Positions 49,713 to 58,629 of a DNA stretch of 64,000 nucleotides are shown here, one piece after another. The position numbers and the translations under genes were made by a program. Under the pieces are notes generated by a model. That model was not told where the DNA came from. It did not search any database and saw only the letters and a list, made by a program, of their open reading frames with translations. Source of the stretch: Natronomonas salina (GTDB lineage Archaea; Halobacteriota; Halobacteria; Halobacteriales; Haloarculaceae); contig NZ_CP058335.1 in assembly GCF_013391105.1 (NCBI RefSeq), forward strand, positions 1,922,001 to 1,986,000, given 5' to 3'. Within the stretch, counting starts at the first letter, position 1. Every line of letters begins with the position of its first letter.

Positions 49713-51410
49713 TCACGCGCCCAGCGGCGCGACGCGGCGGTCGAACAGCGCGTCCGGCGTCACGGTGTTCTGCTCGACGGCGTCGAGCCAGCAGAGCACG
49801 TCGTGGAACCGGAGCTTGAACCGCGGGGAGTGGCCGTGGAGCCACGGCTGGTCCTCGAACAGCACGTCGTCGAGGCGGTTGTCGTCGTAGATCTCCCGGC
49901 GGTTCGGCCAGGGCGTCCCGAAGGGCTCCAGGCCGGGCAGCTTCTTGCGGAGGAACTTCTCGGCCTGGTTGAAGATGAACCGGTCGTGCGGGCGGTCCGG
50001 CGGCCGGACGTCCCGGACGTTGCTGTCCATCCGGTCGAGGGCCTCGAGGAACGTCCCGGTGTTGCGGTGCTCCGGCGGCGTCCGGAGGTGCCAGGAGACC
50101 AGATCGAGGTCGGCGGCGACGAACGACTCCTCGAAGGTGTCGATCAGGTGGTGGCGGAACGGCGCCGACGGGATGTTCTTCACGCCGAAGCGGTTGGCGG
50201 TGTCGTGGACCGACTGGCCCTTCCGCTTGCAGTCCTCGAACTCCCGCTGGATGGTGGCGTCGACGAACGACTCCGGGCCGTAGTCGACGACGCCCATCGC
50301 GCGGAACCGGTCGTGGACCGAGGCGGCCTCGGGCAGGTAGCCCATCTTCCGGGTGGCGAACTCCACGGGGTTGAAGTCGGAGGCGAGGCGGTTCAGGGGG
50401 AGGACCCGACCCATCACGTCGACGGTCTGCTGGGGGACGAAGTGCTCCCGCAGCAGGGAGTCGAACATCCAGCCGTGGAGCATCTTCCGGGTCCGCATCT
50501 CGGACTCGTAGCCCGCGTGGTGGATGTGCAGCGACTCCTTGATCCCGTGGGTGTAGTGGCACATCCCCGGGTCGGTGTTCAGGTACCGCTCGTCCGGCGG
50601 GAGCGCGACGTGCGGCGTGTCGTACTGCTCGGAGAGCTCGCGGGCCGCCCGGACCTCACCGGAGTCCTTCTCGCCGACGGTGTAGCAGACGTCGACGTCG
50701 GCCGCCGCCAGCAGCGACCGGGAGTCGTAGCCGGCGCTCAGCAGCAGGCCCGTCGAGCCGCGGTCGTCGGTGCGGCGGTCGATCGCCCGCTCCATCCGGT
50801 CGGCCAGCGCGGCCGCGTAGTCGAAGTCCTCCGGCTGGTAGACGAACCGGTCGAGGGTGTCGACGCCGTCCTCCCGGAGGACGCCGTCGAAGGGCACCCG
50901 CTGTAGCTCCTCGTACAGCGTCCCCGAACCGAGGACGACGCTCAGGTAGAGGTACTCCAGCAGGTTGTCGTGGTCGAGCGTCCGGTTGCGGACGGTCCGG
51001 GCGACGTTGACCGCGTCGGTGCCGAACACCGGCGACGACTCGGCGGTGTAGAAGCACTCCCGGGAGCGCAGCTGGTCGGTGACGACCGTCGCCTCGCCGT
51101 CGTACTCGAGGACGATGACGTAGGACCCGTTGAGGTCGGCGAGCGCACGCTCGCCGGTCGTCTGGTAGTGGTGGTAGACCCACCGCGCCGGGTCGGACTC
51201 GGCCCACTCGGGCGGGTACAGCTCGCCGAAGACGGCGCAGAAGCCGTCCTCGTCCTGGTAGGTGGCGCTCCGCTGAGGGCGGCCGAACGACCGATCGTTG
51301 ATACCCACGGTCACGGCGTCGCCCTCGACGACCGCGTCGAAGGGCTCCGACGAGCGCAACCGCTCGAACCGGTCTCGCCCGCCGAAGACGCCGAATAGTT
51401 CGGTTGGCAT
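49713..51410 (-). CDS. Asparagine-synthetase-like amidotransferase domain protein
   Basis: 565 residues. The N-terminal half resembles the AsnB glutaminase fold (FGVFGG, ATYQDEDGFCAVFGELY) but the first residues MPTELF lack the nucleophilic Cys2, so glutamine cleavage is unlikely. The synthetase half holds a PP-loop LLLSAGYDSRSLLAA (SAGYDS, 225-230; usually SGGxDS). Such proteins in glycan clusters may make amides of sugar acids with ammonia. Its start is 4 nt past the glmS stop, so it is co-transcribed with glmS. Confidence 0.85.
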   Translation of the reverse strand: MPTELFGVFGGRDRFERLRSSEPFDAVVEGDAVTVGINDRSFGRPQRSATYQDEDGFCAVFGELYPPEWAESDPARWVYHHYQTTGERALADLNGSYVIVLEYDGEATVVTDQLRSRECFYTAESSPVFGTDAVNVARTVRNRTLDHDNLLEYLYLSVVLGSGTLYEELQRVPFDGVLREDGVDTLDRFVYQPEDFDYAAALADRMERAIDRRTDDRGSTGLLLSAGYDSRSLLAAADVDVCYTVGEKDSGEVRAARELSEQYDTPHVALPPDERYLNTDPGMCHYTHGIKESLHIHHAGYESEMRTRKMLHGWMFDSLLREHFVPQQTVDVMGRVLPLNRLASDFNPVEFATRKMGYLPEAASVHDRFRAMGVVDYGPESFVDATIQREFEDCKRKGQSVHDTANRFGVKNIPSAPFRHHLIDTFEESFVAADLDLVSWHLRTPPEHRNTGTFLEALDRMDSNVRDVRPPDRPHDRFIFNQAEKFLRKKLPGLEPFGTPWPNRREIYDDNRLDDVLFEDQPWLHGHSPRFKLRFHDVLCWLDAVEQNTVTPDALFDRRVAPLGA

Positions 51411-51414
51411 CGTC

Positions 51415-53232
51415 CTACTCCACGGTGACGCTCTTGGCCAGGTTGCGTGGCTTGTCGATGGCTCGGCCGAGGCGGTCGGCCGTGTGATACGACAGCAGCT
51501 GGAGCTGGACGTTCGCCAGCAGGCCGGCGACGTCCGGGTGCGTCCCGGGGAACGTCAGCGTGACGTCGCCCCGGTCGGCGTAGGCGCTGTCCTCGCTGGC
51601 GACGACGATCACCGGCGCGCCGCGGGTCCGGGCCTCGCTGGCGTTCTTGATCGTCTTCTCGTCGTTCCGGCCGGTCAGCACGGTCACCACCGGCGTCTGC
51701 TCGGTGACCAGCGCCAGCGGGCCGTGCTTGAGCTCGCCGGCCGCGTACCCCTCGGCGTGCTCGTAGGTGATCTCCTTGAGCTTCAGCGCGCCCTCCAGCG
51801 ATACCGGGTAGCCCAGCGAGCGGCCGATGAAGAAGACGCCCTCGCTGTCGAGACAGTAGTCGCACAGCGCGTGGGCGTCGCTGTCCTCGAGGGTCCGTTC
51901 GATGTCCTCGGGGAGGCGCCGGAGCGCCTCGAGGAACGCGGCGGGGTCCTCGCGGGCCTCGCCGTCCGGGTGGTCCTCGACGATGCGCTCGGCCAGCAGC
52001 GCCAGCGTGACGACCTGCGAGGAGAACGTCTTCGTCGCGGCGACGCCGATCTCGGGGCCGGCCCGGATGAACAGCGCGTCGTCGCACTCCCGGGCGGCCG
52101 TCGACCCGACGACGTTCGTCACAGCGAGGGTCCGCGCGCCGCAGTCGGCTGCGTGGCGGATCGACCGGAGCGTGTCGGCCGTCTCGCCGCTCTGGGTGAC
52201 GGCGATCGTCAGCGTCGACTCGTCGATCGGTGGCGTCGCGGCGACGTACTCGCTGGCCAGGTGCGTGCTCGCGGGCACGCCGGCCTCCTTCAGGAGGAGC
52301 TCGAAGTACATCCCGGCGTGGTAGGAGGTCCCGCAGGCGACGATCTGGACCGAGTCGACGTCGTCGAAGGCCCCCGGCGGGAAGTCCTCGAGGTCGACGG
52401 TCCCGGCCTCGACGTCGATGCGGCCCTTGATCGTCTGCTCGAGGGCCGTCGGCTGCTCGTTGATCTCCTTCTGCATGTAGTGGTCGTACTCGCCCTTCCG
52501 GGCGTCCTCGGGGTTCCAGTCGACGCGTTCGCGCTCGCGGTGGACCTCGGCGCCCTCGGGGTCGGTGACGGTGACGCCGCCGTGGCGGAGTTCGGCGACG
52601 TCGCCGTCCTCGAGGTACGACACCCGGTCGGTGAAGTCGAGGAACGCGGGGACGTCGCTGGCGACGTAGTAGCCGTCGGTGCCGTAGCCGACGACCAGCG
52701 GCGAGCCGCGGCGGGTCGCGAAGATGGCCTCGTCGTCGTCGACGACGGCCGCGATGGCGTAGCTGCCCTCGAGCTGCGCGACGGCCCGGCGGAACGCCGA
52801 CTCGGGGTCGTGGCCCTCCCGGAGGGCCTCGCCGATGAGGTGCGGGACGACCTCGGAGTCGGTCTCGCTCGTGAACTCGTGACCGCGGGCCTGCAGCTCG
52901 CTGCGGAGTTCGTCGTAGTTCTCGATGATGCCGTTGTGGACGACCGCGACGTCGCCGTCGCAGTCGGTGTGCGGGTGGGCGTTGGCGTCGGTCGGCGGCC
53001 CGTGGGTGCTCCAGCGGGTGTGACCGATGCCGGCGTTGCCCTCCGGCGACCGCTCGGCGAGGCGCTCCTGGAGGGCCGTGATCTTGCCCTCCTGCTTGAC
53101 GACGACCGGCGCCGAGCCGTTCCGGACGGCGATCCCGGAGGAGTCGTACCCCCGGTAATCGAGGTTCTCGAGGCCGGTGACGAGTTCGTCGACGGCCCGA
53201 CCCTCGCCGATGCGGCCGATGATTCCGCACAT
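51415..53232 (-). CDS. glmS: Glutamine-fructose-6-phosphate aminotransferase
   Basis: 605 residues. It starts MCGIIG with the N-terminal nucleophile Cys2 after Met removal. The glutaminase domain has RWSTHGPPTDANAHPH and HNGIIENY; the two SIS isomerase domains carry GTSYHAGMYFE, TQSGETADT and the C-terminal KSVTVE. It makes glucosamine-6-phosphate, the entry to UDP-GlcNAc and surface glycans. Its ATG overlaps by one base the stop of a 36-codon upstream frame (TGATG). An AT box about 140 nt upstream suits that small frame, not the glmS start. Confidence 0.95.
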   Translation of the reverse strand: MCGIIGRIGEGRAVDELVTGLENLDYRGYDSSGIAVRNGSAPVVVKQEGKITALQERLAERSPEGNAGIGHTRWSTHGPPTDANAHPHTDCDGDVAVVHNGIIENYDELRSELQARGHEFTSETDSEVVPHLIGEALREGHDPESAFRRAVAQLEGSYAIAAVVDDDEAIFATRRGSPLVVGYGTDGYYVASDVPAFLDFTDRVSYLEDGDVAELRHGGVTVTDPEGAEVHRERERVDWNPEDARKGEYDHYMQKEINEQPTALEQTIKGRIDVEAGTVDLEDFPPGAFDDVDSVQIVACGTSYHAGMYFELLLKEAGVPASTHLASEYVAATPPIDESTLTIAVTQSGETADTLRSIRHAADCGARTLAVTNVVGSTAARECDDALFIRAGPEIGVAATKTFSSQVVTLALLAERIVEDHPDGEAREDPAAFLEALRRLPEDIERTLEDSDAHALCDYCLDSEGVFFIGRSLGYPVSLEGALKLKEITYEHAEGYAAGELKHGPLALVTEQTPVVTVLTGRNDEKTIKNASEARTRGAPVIVVASEDSAYADRGDVTLTFPGTHPDVAGLLANVQLQLLSYHTADRLGRAIDKPRNLAKSVTVE

Positions 53233-53342
53233 CAGTGGCCACCTCCCGCGTTCGGCGCGCCGTGGTGGCGTGCGGCGATCGCTCCGCGGACGTCGGCGGG
53301 GTGGCCGTTCCGGCTCGGACGGTACTGTGTTCGCTCGACCAT
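53232..53342 (-). CDS. Possible 36-residue leader reading frame of glmS
   Basis: Starts MVERTQYRPSRNGHP and ends NAGGGH. Its TGA forms TGATG with the glmS start, and its ATG sits 29 nt from a minus-strand AATAAAA box, as in leaderless haloarchaeal genes, so the glmS mRNA would begin with this frame. It has 36 codons, basic and Ala/Gly/His-rich, without a known domain. Translation through it could couple or regulate glmS translation. It was not checked against other genomes. Confidence 0.5.
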   Translation of the reverse strand: MVERTQYRPSRNGHPADVRGAIAARHHGAPNAGGGH

Positions 53343-53695
53343 ATCCCATCGGAGACCGTCTACGGGTTTTATTATGAGTCGACTTAGCGACAGGAGGCCC
53401 GGTGGGCTGCCCCTGGCCCCGGCACAGGCGGACCTTTACGGGTCGGCTTCCGGTGGGGAAACGTCCGGTCGGCGGCTCAGCGACCGGTCTCCAGCGAACG
53501 CGTCGCCACGGGTGGCAGTCCATAGCAGCCTGTTAATCGGGTAATTGGTCGAAGTAATGCGGGCATAGAACCGGCTCGCTGCCGGGAGAAACGTGGCAGA
53601 CGGAAGCAGAAATCGACGGCGGAGTAGGAGCGTCACTCGAGACGACGACGCCCTGGGGGCGCGGTATGGGCTACCGGCCGTCGATGCGAGGCCGG
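53343..53695. other. Gene-free region between the glmS transcript and the membrane regulator
   Basis: 353 nt. The glmS-transcript promoter is at 53366-53376. 53525-53565 has further AT-rich sequence (GTTAATCGGGTAATTGGTCGAAGTAATG). No supportable reading frame was found. The membrane-regulator gene ends at the high end. Confidence 0.4.
53366..53376 (-). promoter_or_regulatory. TATA box of the glmS transcript
   Basis: Minus strand CATAATAAAAC. Its centre is 29 nt from the ATG of the 36-codon frame at 53342 and about 140 nt from the glmS ATG. It is the best AT box in the region, so the transcript probably starts near 53342. Confidence 0.55.
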
Positions 53696-54895
53696 TCACC
53701 CGCTCTCTTGGGCCGTTCCCGCCAGGTTGGAGTCCTCGGTGGCCGCGTCGGTGAGCCGCACGACGTTGCCACGGCCGACGCGGATCTTCTCGACGCGGCC
53801 CTCGTCTTCGAGCGTCGACAGCAGGCGGCTGACCGTGGCCTTCGACCACTCGGTCTCGTCGACGAGGTCCGCCTGCCGCATCTGGCCGCCGTGCTCGTGG
53901 ATGACGTTGAACACCTCGTCCTCCTTCGATCTGGGCGCGCCGTCCATGGCGGGCGGACCGGGCGGCCCGGACGGCCCGGGGGCGCTGGCGGTCTGCGGCG
54001 GCGCGGCGGCCGGCGGCTGCCGGTCGGACTCCTGGAGCAGCCGCCAGAGCTTCAGGCTGCCGACCGCCACCGCGACCACCGCGACGAGCCCCCCGAAGAC
54101 GACGACGTGGACGATGTAGGGGACGGTCGGCGGCAGGCCGAAACCGGCGATGGTCCCGTCGTCGATGCCGTCGCCCGTCGTGTCGGACTTCAGCGGGTCG
54201 CTGCCGTACTGGTAGACCTCGGCGCGGTCGGAGACGCCGTCGCCATCGGTGTCCTGCTGGGTGAAGTCGGTGCCGGCCTCGACCTCGCGGGCGTTCGAGA
54301 GCCCGTCGCCGTCGAGGTCGCCCTGCTTGTTGACGACGTAGACCTCCGTCTGGAAGCGGTCGTGCTCGACCTGTTCGTACTGCTGTCCGTTCCCCCCCTG
54401 CGAGTCGTCCGTCCCGTTCGGGACCTCCTCGAGGTAGGCGTACTGGAGGTAGTGGGTGCCGCTGGAGCCGGCGGGCCACGCGGAGAGTTCGAGCGTCGCC
54501 CGCCGCTTCCTGGAGGAGGAGTTCCAGCTCGTGCAGCCGATGCTCTCGACCTCCTCGTGCTGCTCGTCGAGGATGCGACCGCAGACCTTCTTGGTGTTCG
54601 TCGACGGTCGCGGTTCGAGCGTCACCTTCGTCTCGAGGGACTCGCTCTCCCAGACGAAGGGGACGCCCGGGTGGTCCTCGACGAGTTCCTCCTGCCCGTA
54701 GATGTACCCCCGCCCGTCCATCGAGAAGTACGTGATCTCCCCGGTGGAGTCCGACTGGGTCATCGCTTCGGTCTGGAGCGAAGCTGGCTGCTGGCCCGCC
54801 TGGGACGCGTCGGCGTGGAGTGCAGTGGCCACTGGCGCGACGGTCAGGCCCGCGAGGAAAGCGAGGACCAGCAGCGTTCCCAGTATTCGTTTCAT
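53696..54895 (-). CDS. Membrane protein: extracellular Ca2+-type repeats, TM helix, cytoplasmic winged helix
   Basis: 399 residues. A Sec signal or membrane anchor is at 1-25. Residues 30-190 are a beta-rich extracellular part with Cys105 and Cys121. Then come thrombospondin type-3-like repeats (GDLDGDGLSNAREVEAGTD, DTDGDGVSDRAEV, DTTGDGIDD; 192-246), which bind Ca2+. One membrane helix (260-283) leads to a Pro-rich linker and a MarR-like winged helix (about 323-383: DEVFNVIHEHGGQMRQADLVDETEWSKATVSRLLSTLEDEGRVEK). It is a single-pass regulator with its DNA-binding end in the cytoplasm. ATG at 54895 starts the signal. Confidence 0.85.
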   Translation of the reverse strand: MKRILGTLLVLAFLAGLTVAPVATALHADASQAGQQPASLQTEAMTQSDSTGEITYFSMDGRGYIYGQEELVEDHPGVPFVWESESLETKVTLEPRPSTNTKKVCGRILDEQHEEVESIGCTSWNSSSRKRRATLELSAWPAGSSGTHYLQYAYLEEVPNGTDDSQGGNGQQYEQVEHDRFQTEVYVVNKQGDLDGDGLSNAREVEAGTDFTQQDTDGDGVSDRAEVYQYGSDPLKSDTTGDGIDDGTIAGFGLPPTVPYIVHVVVFGGLVAVVAVAVGSLKLWRLLQESDRQPPAAAPPQTASAPGPSGPPGPPAMDGAPRSKEDEVFNVIHEHGGQMRQADLVDETEWSKATVSRLLSTLEDEGRVEKIRVGRGNVVRLTDAATEDSNLAGTAQESG

Positions 54896-54990
54896 CGTTC
54901 GCTACTCCGGTGTATACGGGTAGTACTGGTGTCAGACCTTAAACTAATCGGAACGGGGCTAGTCGAAGCGGGTCGGCTCGGCGGCCGCGT

Positions 54991-55554
54991 TCATCGAGTG
55001 CTGATCGCGAGCGCGGAGAGCATGGCGACGGCGAGGACGCCGACGACGAAGGTCGAGGCGACGCCGGCCGCCTGCAGGAGGATCGCGACCATGCCGCCCC
55101 CACCGAAGCCCGAGAGCGCCGGAACGAGCGAGTCGTTCGTCGAACTCGAGGACTCCGTGCGCGTGGTCGTCTCGAGGTAGTCCTCGAACTCGTCGATGAG
55201 CGGTGTCGTGGTGATCTGTCCGCGGCTCTGGTTGTAGTCGATTACGCCCGCGCGGTCGAGTTGCGGAAGGTGCGACTGGTACAGCGTGATGTAGACGCGC
55301 TGGCGCTCGTCCGTGTGGAGCTGGTCGACGCTCTTGTCGTACTCCTCGGCCGCGACCGCTTCCGCCAGCGTTCGCATCCGCACGGGTTCCGATTCGGCAT
55401 CCAGAAGGTACCGCAGTGCGCGACGGCGACGCTCGCTCTTGAGCAGGTGGAAGAGCTCGTCCTTCTCAAGGGTCGACTGCTCGTCCACGTCGTTCTCGGC
55501 GTCCGCCTGAGCAGAGACGTCCTCGTCGTCGATTGTTGTCGTCGTTGCACTCAT
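54991..55554 (-). CDS. DUF7344-type winged helix with C-terminal membrane helix
   Basis: 187 residues. The wHTH (about 30-125: LEKDELFHLLKSERRRRALRYLLDAESEPVRMRTLAEAVAAEE, then DERQRVYITLYQSHLPQLDRAGVIDYNQ) matches the family of the 22925 gene. A Ser/Thr-rich linker and one hydrophobic helix (about 150-185: GMVAILLQAAGVASTFVVGVLAVAMLSALAI) follow. So a DNA-binding domain is tethered to the membrane. An AT box GATAATAAATG (about 55579-55589) is 30 nt from the ATG. Second membrane-bound wHTH in a row after 53696. Confidence 0.88.
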   Translation of the reverse strand: MSATTTTIDDEDVSAQADAENDVDEQSTLEKDELFHLLKSERRRRALRYLLDAESEPVRMRTLAEAVAAEEYDKSVDQLHTDERQRVYITLYQSHLPQLDRAGVIDYNQSRGQITTTPLIDEFEDYLETTTRTESSSSTNDSLVPALSGFGGGGMVAILLQAAGVASTFVVGVLAVAMLSALAISTR

Positions 55555-55772
55555 TGCGACCGTCCCTCGGCTGGGACTGATAATAAATGGTAGAACTAGT
55601 TACCAATACTTTCGTGGCGTTCCAGTATAATCGAGCGTTTCTCATCGTTCCAGAGCATCTATAGACGCCTCGTGAACAGTCTCGTCGGTCCCTCCTACGC
55701 GCGATCCGCCGATTTCTGAAACGGTCGTGAACTGAATCGCGCTTCAAGTCGCTTCTGGAAGGTGTCCCTAAA

Positions 55773-57710
55773 TCACCGAGTACAGAGCCTGGTCTGTCCG
55801 TTATCGTACGTGCGATGCATTGACGGACCGCACAGACCGTTCTCGGAGAGTGAACGACGGTAGCCGTTCCCTGACTCGTCCTGGAAGTATACGGCCCCCT
55901 CCGACTGCTGGGCGCGGTACATCACTAGGTCGTGGCTAGCGGTGCCGTTGGCGGGGACTGTCGCCGGGTCAGCCGACTGGGCGCCGCTCCGCTCGAGCAC
56001 CGTCTGGTAGGGGTGGTCGGTGAATATCGTCCGGTCGCCGTGGACGTACCTGTCCGCCGCGTCGACGCCGGCCAGCTCCGACTCGGTGTACCCGTAGCGT
56101 GTCTGTACCTCCTCGATCGCGGGACTGTCGGCGACCGCCGGCGTGGCTACCAGCATCATCCCGGGGAGGACCAGCAGCAGGATCGCCAGCCCAGGCGCGG
56201 TCACCGCCCCCGGCAACCGCAGCGACAGGTAGCGGATCCCGACGAGGCCGAGCAGCACCAGCGGCACGTAGAGGAACGCGAACCAGCGGCCCGGGACGAA
56301 GTTCCGGATGCCGAACAGCGGGAGCCCCAGGACGAACACGAGCATCACCACGACGCTGCCGAACAGCGTCACCGTGAGGTGCGTCGCCCGGGAGGCGTGG
56401 ATTACGTAGAGGCAGCCGACGACCCCGAGCAACAGCAACAGCAGGAACCCGGCCTCGTCGACGTAGGTCACAAGCTGGACGAGGTGCTGGGGGGCCTGGT
56501 CGGCGAGGCCGCCGCCGCCGCTGGGCTCGTTGCCGCCGGCGAGCTCCAGGAACCCCGCCGAACTCGTGACGGTGTCGACGAGGAAGCTCGTCATCGTCGA
56601 CAGGAACGTGTCCCCGCGGTACGGCGTCAGCGACCACGTGAACGTCGCGAACCCGAGGTTGAAGAGGAACAGCCCCGCCTGCTTCGGCGGGTCCGGGACC
56701 GAGAGCACCCGGTCGAGGGAGTTCTGGCGCTCGAAGACCGGTACGAGCGTGATCGCCGTCCGCCCCACCATCCCGACGAACAGCACCAGCAACGTGATGA
56801 AGGTGGATATCTGGTGGGTGAGGACGATGGCGATGCTGAACCCGACCAGCAGCACGTAGTCGCGCGGTCGGAACTGCGTGTGGACGACCCGGCCGAAGAA
56901 CACCAGGAACGCACAGAAGAACACGAGCCCGAGGTTCGTCGGGATGATGTGGAGACCCCAGCGGAGGAAGTGGTCGCCCATCGAGTAGATGATGGCCGCC
57001 GCCAGCGCCCACCGTCGGACGAGCATGAGCCGACCCAGCGAGTACACCAGCACGGTCGGCAGGAGCGTCACGAGCCCCACGGTCGCGTACATCGCCGTCC
57101 GCGAGGTGCTCTCGAACAGCATCGTCCCGCTGGCGGCCATCAGGTGGTACAGCGGCGCGGCGTAGTACTTCCGGTGGGAGATGGGGTCCAGGGAGCCGGC
57201 CGCCAAGACCTGGTCGACGAACCGCATGTGGGTCCAGACGTCGATCCCGATGTAGCCGGGGGTAGTCGTGAGGCCGGCGAACCGAACGACGAGGCCGAAC
57301 AGCAGCGCCTCCGTGAGCACGAGCGACGGCGACAGCTCGCCGTCCGGCGTGAAGAACACCTGGAACAGCAGCACGGTCGCCGTCCCCGCCGCGATCACGT
57401 AGAACACGTCCGTCCTGTGGCCCGCCTGCAGGGCGAGCATCGGCAGCAGCGCCGTCGCCGCCAGGACGACCACCGGGAGCAGCCGGCTGAGCCCCCGGGA
57501 GAAGGTCGGGAGGCCCGGGGTGGACTCCCGGCGGTCCGCCAGGAGGTACAGGATGCAGGCGATCCCCAGGACGATCGGCAGCGTCACGATGTAGATTTGG
57601 CTGGCGAAGAACCGCAGCGGGAACAGCAGCACCGCCAGCACCAGTCCCACGACAGCCGCGAGTCGGTCGAGACGGTCGAGGCTCAGAAGCCCCGGTTCGG
57701 TTTCAGACAT
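55773..57710 (-). CDS. GT-C-like polytopic membrane glycosyltransferase
   Basis: 645 residues with about 12-14 hydrophobic helices and a C-terminal soluble tail of about 110 residues (AIEEVQTRYGYTESELAGVDAADRYVHGDRTIFTD). Extracytoplasmic loops hold GLTTTPGYIGIDVWTHMRFVDQVLAAGSLDPISHRKYYAAPLYHL, with acidic and His residues as in Dol-P-sugar-dependent GT-C enzymes. A family number cannot be assigned. Last gene of the six-gene operon: its start overlaps the GT4 gene by 8 nt. Confidence 0.75.
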   Translation of the reverse strand: MSETEPGLLSLDRLDRLAAVVGLVLAVLLFPLRFFASQIYIVTLPIVLGIACILYLLADRRESTPGLPTFSRGLSRLLPVVVLAATALLPMLALQAGHRTDVFYVIAAGTATVLLFQVFFTPDGELSPSLVLTEALLFGLVVRFAGLTTTPGYIGIDVWTHMRFVDQVLAAGSLDPISHRKYYAAPLYHLMAASGTMLFESTSRTAMYATVGLVTLLPTVLVYSLGRLMLVRRWALAAAIIYSMGDHFLRWGLHIIPTNLGLVFFCAFLVFFGRVVHTQFRPRDYVLLVGFSIAIVLTHQISTFITLLVLFVGMVGRTAITLVPVFERQNSLDRVLSVPDPPKQAGLFLFNLGFATFTWSLTPYRGDTFLSTMTSFLVDTVTSSAGFLELAGGNEPSGGGGLADQAPQHLVQLVTYVDEAGFLLLLLLGVVGCLYVIHASRATHLTVTLFGSVVVMLVFVLGLPLFGIRNFVPGRWFAFLYVPLVLLGLVGIRYLSLRLPGAVTAPGLAILLLVLPGMMLVATPAVADSPAIEEVQTRYGYTESELAGVDAADRYVHGDRTIFTDHPYQTVLERSGAQSADPATVPANGTASHDLVMYRAQQSEGAVYFQDESGNGYRRSLSENGLCGPSMHRTYDNGQTRLCTR

Positions 57711-58629
57711 GGATCTTCTGGGTCAGTACGTCGTCGTACACTCGTTCGATCGCCTCGCCCATCAGGTCGAGGGAGAGTTCGTCGCGGACGGCCTCCCTGG
57801 CGTCTGACCGGCCGTCGGAGGCCAGGACGGCCTCGAGCCCGGCGACGAGTTCGTCGGCGTCCGCACAGACCGCCGAGTTCTCGACGTCCGAGAGGACCTC
57901 CGGGACGAACCCGACGTCGGTGGCGACGACCGGGACGTTGCAGGCCGCGGCCTCCTTGACGACCATCGGGCCGCTCTCGTAGCGGGAGGTGAGCAGGACC
58001 GCGTCGCTCGCGTTGTAGTAGTACGGCATCTCCTCGTGGGGGGCCCCGGTCAGGGTCCGGAGGTCGACGTCGGCGTCGACGCGGTCGACGACCGTCTCCG
58101 CGAGTTCGTAGTTCTTCTCGGGACGGTCGGTCCGGTAGGGGAACAGGACGACCGCCTCGTCGTCGTCCCAGCCGACGCGCTCCCGGGCGGTGGCCCGGTC
58201 GATGGGCCGGAACCGCTCGGTGTCGACGCCGAAGGGGACGACGACGTCCTCGCCGGGGTAGGCCCGCGAGAGCCGTTCGGAGGGGGCGATGACCGCGTCG
58301 CACCGCGGGGCGGTCCGCTCGGTGAGGCCGACGAGCCAGTCGATGTCGCTCATCACGTCGGAGCCCCACAGCGTCGCGACGACCGGCCGGGTCGGCTGGG
58401 CGAGCGCGAACGGCACGGTCAGCCCGTAGTTCGCGTGGACGAGGTCGAACTCGTCGTTCCGGACCGCTCGCAGGACGCGGGCGTAGAACCGCGCGAAGTC
58501 GGCCGGGTTGCGCTCGTTCCCGCGGCCGGGGACCGACACCGTCGTGCAGTCGATCCCCCTGGCCTCCAGGGCGGAGACCTGCTCGCGGAAGAACGACCGC
58601 TCCGTCGTCACGAGCTGCAGGACCCTCAT
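57703..58629 (-). CDS. Glycosyltransferase family 4
   Basis: 308 residues, GT-B fold. N-terminal lobe: RVLQLVTTERSFFREQVSALEARGIDCTTVSVPGRG, DLVHANYGLTVPFA; the C-terminal lobe has FGVDTERFRPID, LFPYRTDRPEKNYELA and SDAVLLTSRYESGPMVVKEAAACNVPVVATDVGFVPEVL, with the EX7E-type nucleotide-sugar motif ESGPMVVKE. It retains configuration when adding a sugar to a lipid-linked glycan. The stop of DUF354 overlaps its start region (58626-58629). Cytoplasmic or membrane-associated. Confidence 0.92.
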   Translation of the reverse strand: MRVLQLVTTERSFFREQVSALEARGIDCTTVSVPGRGNERNPADFARFYARVLRAVRNDEFDLVHANYGLTVPFALAQPTRPVVATLWGSDVMSDIDWLVGLTERTAPRCDAVIAPSERLSRAYPGEDVVVPFGVDTERFRPIDRATARERVGWDDDEAVVLFPYRTDRPEKNYELAETVVDRVDADVDLRTLTGAPHEEMPYYYNASDAVLLTSRYESGPMVVKEAAACNVPVVATDVGFVPEVLSDVENSAVCADADELVAGLEAVLASDGRSDAREAVRDELSLDLMGEAIERVYDDVLTQKIHV

